NCBI GenBank assembly: GCA_964016885.1
Contig: OZ024743.1
Coordinates: forward strand, 180,082,974-180,146,973
Origin: Eledone cirrhosa
Taxonomy: Eukaryota > Mollusca > Cephalopoda > Octopoda > Eledonidae
Direction: 5' to 3'
Length of the DNA stretch: 64,000 nucleotides
Shown here one piece after another: positions 57,056 through 64,000 of this stretch; positions within the stretch are counted from its first letter, which is position 1, and every line of letters begins with the position of its first letter. The translations under genes were made by a program, and so were the position numbers. Under the pieces are notes generated by a model, which was not told the DNA's origin, made no database searches, and worked only from the letters and a program-made list of their open reading frames with translations.

Positions 57056-57341
57056 GCACACACACACACAGACAGACATGTTAAATTCCTATATATAGAA
57101 CAACACACCACATACACATCAGTTTGACAAGCGCACCTCAGCGTGAAAGGTCGTTCTAAAAACGAAACAATACCTCCTACGTTAACCAAGAACTCCTAAC
57201 CAACAACCAACAACTTAATTTATAAAATAATTTTTTGGGGGGGAAAAAATCCGGAAAAAAATTCTTTTGGGATTTTGTGAAGAAAATAAATTTGTTGAAA
57301 GCACAAGTGAAGCCATTTTTTCTCCCCCCCCTGTCTTAATA
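56070..57341. mobile_element. Element with ~265-bp terminal inverted repeats, unclassified
   Basis: The left arm begins TTAAGACAGGGAGG (from about 56070) and continues to about 56334; the right arm (57074-57341) is its reverse complement with small indels. Both arms include AACAAATTTATTTTCTTCAC and GAACGACCTTTCACGCTGAG. The interior is ~740 bp: a stretch with CGGCCTGCCCCGGTCATTC and two weak frames of ~75-85 codons, then ~430 bp of CA/TA-rich simple sequence. No transposase or RT motif is visible. It could be a foldback DNA element or paired terminal pieces of a Penelope-like element; I cannot decide. Confidence 0.7.
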
Positions 57342-57372
57342 TACCTAACTGTACCAAGGATTACACACATTT

Positions 57373-57378
<6 letters not shown>

Positions 57379-57411
<33 letters not shown>
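57379..57411. repeat. (TA)n microsatellite
   Basis: 33-bp TA repeat followed by CATACATACACACACG. Confidence 0.93.
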
Positions 57412-57415
<4 letters not shown>

Positions 57416-57592
57416 CATACACACACGTGCAAAAAGTAAACGGAAAGGAGAAAACAAGCAACACATTACAATGACCAAGTATGTTAACGCTTGATATAGT
57501 CCGAAAGGTTTCTTTACAGTTCAGACCCTAGTCGTTCAGCAGAAGATAGAATGAGAAATACGATGAAATAGAAAGATAGTGCTTTCTTATAT

Positions 57593-57795
57593 AGGCACAA
57601 GGCCACCAATTTTGGGGGAGGGGAAGGGCGATTAAATGGACCCGAGTGCGTGACTGGTACTTTATTTTATCGACCTCGTAAGGATGAAAGGGAAAGTTAA
57701 CCTCGGCGTGATTTGAACTCAGATCATAAAGGGCCGTAACTCCATGCTGAAAAGCCTGGCGTCCGACTCTCTACTGATACCGCCAATCCACCACC
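57593..57795 (-). mobile_element. tRNA-derived SINE S6, variant subfamily
   Basis: On the minus strand it starts GGTGGTGGATTGGCGGTATC, keeps the GAGTTCAAATC B-box-like motif, and has a different centre from S1/S4/S5 (extra GTACCAGTCACGCACTCGGG and a C-rich stretch). Its tail ends GTGGCCTTGTGCC without GTAGAAACA(ATT)n. A second SINE type, or one whose tail is lost. Confidence 0.8.
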
Positions 57796-57854
57796 CTTTA
57801 TGAACTAGAAATATAGTGAGAAGTGGAAGGAATGCAATCATTGTTTTAAAAAAC

Positions 57855-58275
57855 AGGCGTAGTGGAGTCTGTGCTGCTGTACGGGTCTGATACTTGGACA
57901 CTGACCAAGAAACTCACTCAGATGGTGGATGGGTGCTACACGAGAATGCTGAGGATGGCTCTGGACATTAATTAGTATATACTGAGGATGAAAAACTCAG
58001 TGCTGTATGGGAGCCTCCAAAAAGTCAGCTCAAAAGTGACACAGAGGAGACTGAGGTTAGCTGGACATGCTCACCGACATCCAGAGTTAACACTGCACTC
58101 AGTGCTCCTGTGGAGCCCTGCATGGACACACTGAAAGAGGAAGACCAATGGTAACGTATGTTGATGCCCTAAGGACAGACAGTGGTCTGTTGGAGACGCA
58201 GGACATGGCAGCGATAATGAGGGAAAGAGACCGCTGGAGAGAACTCTTCCATGGATCTCGGGAATTTTACCCGCT
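57855..58275 (+). pseudogene. C-terminal reverse-transcriptase fragment of another LINE
   Basis: Translation in shifting frames gives VVESVLLYGSDTWTLTKKL, GCYTRMLRMALDIN, LYGSLQKVSSKVTQRRLRLA (followed by GHAHRHPE) and a last part around MAAIMRERDRWRELF. This is the usual end of an endonuclease-RT of the RTE/CR1-like type (LYGSETWTLT...RRMRLAGHCVRHPE). Only the last ~140 residues are present, with stops. It is unrelated in sequence to the T, D and E families and ends at a (TA)n tract. Confidence 0.75.
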
Positions 58276-58276
58276 C

Positions 58277-58296
58277 TAGATATATATATATATGCA

Positions 58297-58348
<52 letters not shown>
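58277..58348. repeat. (TA)n microsatellite
   Basis: TA repeat with a short GCAGCA interruption. Confidence 0.93.
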
Positions 58349-58352
<4 letters not shown>

Positions 58353-58448
58353 GGTCAAGTATGGGTTCCTAATACCCACTCTACTAGCCTAAGTATTGAG
58401 TACTTTGGTTCGTTATGGTCCATCTGGTTCCTTACCACAATTCTTTCG

Positions 58449-58451
<3 letters not shown>

Positions 58452-58517
<66 letters not shown>

Positions 58518-58540
58518 TATATATATATATTTATATAACG
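58452..58540. repeat. (TA)n microsatellite left of the Penelope-like element
   Basis: TA repeat with a CACACA interruption, then ACGAATTAGCCGTCGAAACG. Confidence 0.93.
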
Positions 58541-58610
58541 AATTAGCCGTCGAAACGGCTTGAGCTCAGCCGTCGGGGTCCTACTCGTTCCTATATTTAT
58601 ATATATATAT

Positions 58611-59827
58611 AAAGAAAAAGAGATGAAATCGAATATGCAACTGGAGTCTTATTTTTTTAAAAAATATATATATTTATTTGGTTCCTTTACCGGTTTCGCA
58701 GTTCTTCTGCTTTTCAAAAGTAGAGTTGAGATGGAGGGTCTGTGGTTTTTCTCACATCTGGTTGGTCTCTGAATGTTACTTGTTTTATATGGAAAAAGTG
58801 GCTCGAAATGCCAGGTTTTTCGAGAAGTAATTTGATTGGTTGGTCAACAATTTTTATAAATTTCGCGCCAGTTCGCGTTACAATAGTTCTTCAAATAAGA
58901 GGGGGGTTGTCACAGGTTGTTTTTTCATATATGAGTGTTTGAATTTCTTTTAACTTGAAAAAAGGGGCTCACGAAGGCTTTTTTGGGGATTGGTTATAAA
59001 TGAAATTATGGCTGTCACGTGAACAAGTTTTCATTAAATGTTCGCGTCCTTATTTGGAAATCCATTCTGTATCCTTTTTAGAGAATTTTATAAGTAAAAG
59101 ATAATGGTCAAGAGAAATGGGATGGGAGAATTGTTCTGGTTCAGTGAATATGGTTAGTTCGCTGGGGTGTCAGAATTCAGATTTTCTATTGAATAAAGAA
59201 AGTAAAAATATGTATGTTTATTTGTGTGCTTGTGTGTATGTGCGTGTGTGTGTTGTGTGTTGTGTGTGTGTGTTTGAATTTATTTTTACTTTAAAAAAAG
59301 TGGCTTTTTTTTAATAAACGTGATTTGATTGGTTATAAATGAAATTTGGCTGTCACATGAACAAGTTTTCATTAAATGTTCGCGTCCTTATTTGGAAATC
59401 CATTCTGTAACCTTTTTAGAGAATTTTATGACAAGGAAAAGATAGTGGTCAAGAGAAATGGGATGGGAGAATTGTTCTGGTTCAGTGAATATGGTTAGTT
59501 CGCTGGGGTGTCAGAGTTCAGATTTTCTATTGAAGTAAAGATATGTATGTTTATTTGTGTGCTTGTGTGTGTGTGTGTGTGTGTGTGTATTGGAAGATGA
59601 TTCTATTAGTAGAAATGGTGGAGGGAGTTGTGTGTGTGTGTATATGGGTGTAATTTGTGTGTCTGCGAGTATGTTAAGATGGAGAGAATATATATTTTGT
59701 GTGTGTGTATATATTTGTGTAGGAAAATGGTTCTATTTTAAATTAAGATGTCCAGAAATGGGAGTTGTTCTTGGCTGTATTCCATTGTGAATTGGATGTG
59801 GTTATTGATGCCGTTTATTAAATTTTT
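58611..59827 (-). mobile_element. Left inverted arm of the Penelope-like element
   Basis: Non-coding terminal region, the reverse complement of about 62600-63769. It carries a ~300-bp unit twice in tandem (about 58967-59270 and 59281-59580). Shared text includes GGTTATAAATGAAAT, TTCATTAAATGTTCGCGTCC and GGGATGGGAGAATTGTTCTG. It continues on the minus strand from the RT fragment at 59828-60147. Confidence 0.8.
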
Positions 59828-60147
59828 GAAATCCTTCAGTTGGTCGAGTGTGTGGGACCAAAGAATGAGACAATTATCCAAGTAGCGTTTCCAATTCTCT
59901 GATATTTGTGGAAGTTCAATCCGTATTTTGATTTGGACTGTTCATATATCTGGACTTCTAAGTATGCCATGACTAAGTTGGCATAAGTTGAAGTGGCTTT
60001 TGTACCCATCGCAGTCCCCGATATTTGCTTGTAAGTATTGCCATCGAAATCAAAAACGTTGTTCTGTAAGATGAATTTTAATCCCTCGGTGATGAAGCTT
60101 TTTTCTATTCTGTCAGGTATCTCATTGGGATATTTCTCTAACACCAC
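59828..60147 (-). pseudogene. Penelope-like RT fragment, reverse-oriented copy
   Basis: Encodes EKYPNEIPDRIEKSFITEGL, NVFDFDGNTYKQISGTAMGT and KYQRIGN (then frame-shifted over the YLDD site). It is nearly the same as 60985-61294 of the forward copy. After a sequence matching 61380 the coding region stops and terminal-arm DNA follows, so about 1.2 kb (the RT end and the whole GIY-YIG domain) is missing from this copy. Confidence 0.88.
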
Positions 60148-62273
60148 AATACTCTAACCCCAATGAGATAAATGACGATATCTCACACTTCTGTAGAAAA
60201 TTATGTCTCACAGAGGAATTCTTTTACAAGGAGAATAACAACGAATCAATTGTACGGAATAAAAGCAGCTACAACCCAACAAAAGGTAGAAACAGAGTTC
60301 TGGACAAATTGTGTGACCACATAGCTACCTTCCCATACCATGAACTACCGCAACCTAAACCCAAACCCAACACGAGTCGAAGGGAATGGGAGATTATCCA
60401 TGAACTAAAAAACAATACGGACATTATAATTAAGGAAGCGGACAAGGGAATTACTGTGGTCATTATGGAGGCTGAAAAATATAAAAATTCTATGTTCTCT
60501 CTCTTACAAAATACTAATTACTATGAAAGAGTAAAAAACTACCAGCAATAAAAAATAATGACCAGATTAAACACACTGTTTTATTGATACCAGGAAGACC
60601 TAACTAAAAAGGAACGCGATTATTTAACAAATTTTGAATACAAAACCAGCAAACTTTACGGACTTCCGAAGATCCACAAATGTAAAATAATCAACGATGC
60701 CTGTAAACAATCCACCTCAGCCTGCGTGAACACACATACCCTACAGACCTTAAATTAAGACCAATTGTAGCGGGCCCACAATGTGAAACACACAGACTGA
60801 GCAACTTTATAAAAATATTACTGAAACCAATTCTCAAACACATACCAAGCCTTGTAAGAGACGATCTGGACCTCTTAAACCACCTCCCCAAACATGTCAA
60901 CAACGACACTATTATTGTGTCTTTCGATGTAGTGAATCTCTACACAACGATCCCACACCAATACGGACTAGAAGCAATAGGATTCTGGCTAGAGAAATAT
61001 CCCAATGAGATACCTGACAGAATAGAAAAAAGCTTCATCACCGAGGGATTGAAATTCACCTTACAGAACAACGTTTTTGATTTCGATGGCAATACTTACA
61101 AGCAAATATCGGGGACTGCGATGGGTACAAAAGCCGCTCCAACTTATGCCAACTTAGTCATGGCATACTTAGAAGTCCAGATATATGAACAGTCCAAATC
61201 AAAATACGGATTGAACTTCCCCAAATATCAGAGAATAGGAAACGCTACTTGGATGATTGTCTCATTCTTTGGTCCCACACACTCGACCAACTGAAGGATT
61301 TCAAAAACTTAATAAACGGCATCAATAACTACATCCAATTCAGAATGGAATACAGCCAAGAACAACTCCCATTTCTGGACATCTTTATTTTTAAAAAAGA
61401 CACAAATATCGAAACTGACATACACTACAAACCAACAGATTCCAAACAATATCTGCTATTCACCTCCAACCATCCAAAGCACACGAAGACGAACATTCCT
61501 TTTAACCTAGCAAGAAGAATTTGCACAATTGTCTCCAATTATGAAACGCGAAATAAAAGACTTCAATAATTAAAGGAAATTCTACTCGAGAGAGAGTACC
61601 CACTATTACTAATAAATAATGGAATAGAAAGGGCTAAAGCAATAGGCATTGATGAATTACGGAAACAGAAACAAATTCAAGGTACGTCCAATATTCTATC
61701 ATATATCTCAACACACACCCCAAGAAATGCGGAAGCTTACTAAAACAAAACCCAAGAATGAAAAAAGCCCTTGAAACACACAAAATAATCAAAAGCAAAA
61801 GACAACCAAAATCACTGAAAATATTACTCACCAATGCCAAATTACCTACCACAAACCCACAACCAAGTATCAAAATATGTGGTCGCTCTAATTGTGGAAC
61901 CTGCACTCATCTCATTGAAGGCAACACGTATACATTTAAATCAGGACAAAATGTTACTGTAAAAAAACACTTCACTTGCTCATCAAAAAATCTACTTTAT
62001 GCCATTAAATGTAAAGGATGCATTGAAGATTATATAGGAGAAACTAAACTCACACTCAGAAACAGAATGACAGTTCATCGCCAACAATTACGAGATCCAA
62101 CCACGAGACAGATACCACTAAGTGCACATCTAGACATTTGCGCAAGTAAAAAGACACCCAAATTCCAAGTCTTCCGATTTTACCTTTGCGCTAACAATAC
62201 AACAGAACAAATACGAATAAATAAGGAAAATATGTTTATTCAAAAATATAGACCAGCATTAAATATGGTTTAA
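60146..62273 (+). pseudogene. Penelope-like element polyprotein (RT + GIY-YIG endonuclease), decayed
   Basis: N-terminal part LNPNEINDDISHFCRKLCLT, then NNTDIIIKEADKGITVVIM (typical N-terminal RT block). A frameshift near 60550 follows, then SKLYGLPKIHK, LRPIVAGPQCETHR, SFDVVNLYTTIPHQYGLEAI (catalytic Asp), SGTAMGTKAAPTYANLVMAY, and KRYLDDCLILW with the YLDD box reachable only after a frameshift near 61235. PFLDIFIFKKD, HYKPTDSKQYLLF and SNHPKHTK follow. The last 171 codons are open (61758-62273): zinc-type CGRSNCGTC, then the GIY-YIG nuclease LLYAIKCKGCIEDYIGET, ..RNRMTVHRQQL and the distal ENMFIQKYRPALN. An endonuclease-positive Penelope-like element; the family is known to prime on nicked or telomeric ends. 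Confidence 0.9.
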
Positions 62274-62375
62274 TATACATTATGTCAACACCATAATATG
62301 ACATACACACACACATAACACCTTCTACTTAGAAAATAAAACCCCGAACTAAATAAACCTTAACATACGTTTGCA

Positions 62376-62436
62376 CTGACAATACAACAGAACAAATACG
62401 AATAAGTAAGGAAAATATGTTCATTCAAAAATATTC
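62376..62436 (+). repeat. Duplicate of the GIY-YIG ORF end
   Basis: ACAATACAACAGAACAAATA and the following ~40 bp repeat 62192-62252 with few changes, about 120 bp downstream of the stop codon. It marks a tandem duplication at the coding/arm boundary. Confidence 0.8.
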
Positions 62437-62439
62437 CTA

Positions 62440-63769
62440 CTAAAGGAATCATTTTCCTACACACACACACACACACACTCACAATATATATATATATTCT
62501 CTTCATCCTAACATGCTAACCATACTCCCACACACATAACACGCATACACACACATAACAACCCCCACACCCACAACTCCCTCCCCCATTTCTACTAATA
62601 GAACCACTTTCCTACACACATATATACACACACAAAATATATATTCTCTCCCTTTTAACATACTCGCACACACACACATTACACCCATATACACACACAC
62701 ACACAACTCCCTCCCCCATTTCTACTAATAGAATCATCTTCCAATACACACACACACACATACACACACACAGACACACAAGCACACGTGTAGGAGTACC
62801 ATAATTCAGGCCTCATAGATAAACATACATATCTTTACTTCAATAGAAAATCTGAGCTCTGACACCCCAGCGAACTAACCATATTCACTGAACTAGAACA
62901 ATTCTCCCATCCCATTTCTCTTGACCACTATCTTTTCCTTGTCATAACATTCTCCATAAAGGCTACAGAATAGATTTCCAAATAAGGGCGCGAAAATGTA
63001 ATGAAAACTTGTTCACGTGACAGCCAAATTTCATTTATAACCAATCAAATCACGTTTATTAAAAAAAAGCCTTCGTGAGCCACCTTTTTTTAAGTAAAAA
63101 GAAATTCAAACACACACACAACATACACACACACGCACACACACAAATAAACATACATATCTTTACTTTCTTTATTCAATAGAAAATCTGAATTCTGACA
63201 CCCCAGCGAACTAACCATATTCACTGAACCAGAACAATTCTACCATCCCATTGCTCCTGACCATTATCTTTTACTTATCATAAAATTCTCTAAAGAGGCT
63301 ACAGAATGGATTTCCAAATAAGGGCGCGAAAATTTAATGAAAACTTGTTCACGTGACAGCCATAATTTCATTTATAACCAATCCAAAAAAAAGCCTTCGT
63401 GAGCCCCTTTTTTCAAGTAAAAAGAAATTCAAACAGTCATATAAAAAAAAACAACCTGTGACAACCCCCAACCCCCCTCTGATTTGAAGAACTATTGTAA
63501 CGCGAACTGGCGCGAAATTTATTATAATTATTGACCAACCAATCAAATTACTTCTCGAAAAACCTGGCATTTCGAGCCACTTTTTCCATATAAAACAAGT
63601 AACATTCAGAGACCAACCAGATGTGAGAAAAACCACAGACCCTCCATCTCAACTCTACTTTTGAAAAGCAGAAGAACTGCGAAACCGGTAATGGAACCAA
63701 ATAAATATATATATTTAAAAAAAAATAAGACTCCAGTTGCATTTTCGATTTCATCTCTTTTTCTTTATA
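62440..63769 (+). mobile_element. Right inverted arm of the Penelope-like element
   Basis: 3' terminal region of the forward copy. CA-rich simple repeats (62450-62780) precede two tandem ~300-bp units (about 62815-63085 and 63165-63420). It ends with CGATTTCATCTCTTTTTCTT (63745-63764), the complement of the start of the left arm. Confidence 0.8.
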
Positions 63770-63824
63770 CTTTCACTCGTGTAGGACACATCGGTTATTT
63801 TTCAATTTGTAAAAAAAACCTCAC

Positions 63825-63829
<5 letters not shown>
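63770..63829. other. Short non-repeat flank
   Basis: 60 bp between the Penelope-like element arm and the last (TA)n; nothing recognised. Confidence 0.5.

Positions 63830-63902
<73 letters not shown>
63830..63902. repeat. (TA)n microsatellite right of the Penelope-like element
   Basis: About 72 bp of pure TA repeat, so the whole Penelope-like block lies between TA tracts. Confidence 0.95.
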
Positions 63903-63905
<3 letters not shown>

Positions 63906-64000
63906 CCATATTTAACGAAGTTGATTGAAGCTTAAGAAAATTATTTAGAAAACAAAAGAAAATATGCACCAGCTGCAATAAATATATTCATGTTCTTTCC

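Noticed and set aside
56702..57189. Tyr/Ile/Cys/Val-rich frames on the minus strand
   Set aside because: Translation of CA/TA simple repeats inside the inverted-repeat element.
59557..59790. Cys/Val-rich frame upstream of the Penelope-like element
   Set aside because: Falls in GT-repeat arm sequence; the reverse complement in the right arm gives another meaningless frame.

Overview
This is a eukaryotic window made almost entirely of transposable elements, with no host gene I can support. The organism is most likely a cephalopod mollusc, probably an octopus. Six tRNA-derived SINE copies look like the octopus/squid SINE families as I remember them, and long (TTA)n, (TA)n and (CA)n microsatellites fit. 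The species call is an inference and has not been searched.

Region 1 (1-50,850) is an uninterrupted, strictly ordered array of LINE retrotransposons. Six copies of a two-ORF LINE lie on the + strand (T1-T6). ORF1 carries a CCHC zinc knuckle; ORF2 carries an apurinic-type endonuclease, reverse transcriptase (RT) and a terminal CCHC, and looks like the Tx1/L1 group. Five copies of single-ORF LINEs lie on the - strand (D1-D3 and E1-E2). These carry a Myb-like N-terminus, RT, CCHC and a restriction-like endonuclease (RLE), as in the R4/Dong group. Order: T1(+) D1(-) T2(+) T3(+) SINE(+) D2(-) T4(+) T5(+) E1(-) D3(-) SINE(+) T6(+) E2(-). Nearly every junction is a (TTA)n tract, the SINE S3/T3 join being the shortest. 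All ORFs are broken by stops, frameshifts or deletions, except E2, which keeps one open frame of 1016 codons but is 5' truncated. The + strand LINEs share conserved untranslated structures: TTGGG-N8-CCCAA upstream of ORF1, a GTAAGT/pyrimidine tract between ORFs, and a 3' UTR stem-loop. Their 3' end resembles the 3' tail of the SINEs, which suggests the LINEs supply the SINE machinery.

Region 2 (50,850-58,600) is AT-rich, with large microsatellites and several inverted-repeat elements: a roughly 1-kb element with long terminal inverted repeats around a GC-rich coding-like segment, a 1.27-kb long-inverted-repeat element, two short foldbacks, a repeat with internal ~150-bp units, a variant SINE, and a C-terminal RT fragment of another LINE.

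Region 3 (58,600-63,800) is a Penelope-like element (RT plus GIY-YIG endonuclease) in head-to-head arrangement with an internally deleted copy of itself, which gives long inverted arms around a decayed coding region.

The genes act as separate selfish units rather than a pathway. The strongest system-level signal is that two mechanistically different LINE classes and a SINE family appear to use the same (TTA)n sites in fixed orientation, so each insertion preserves or extends the target for the next.
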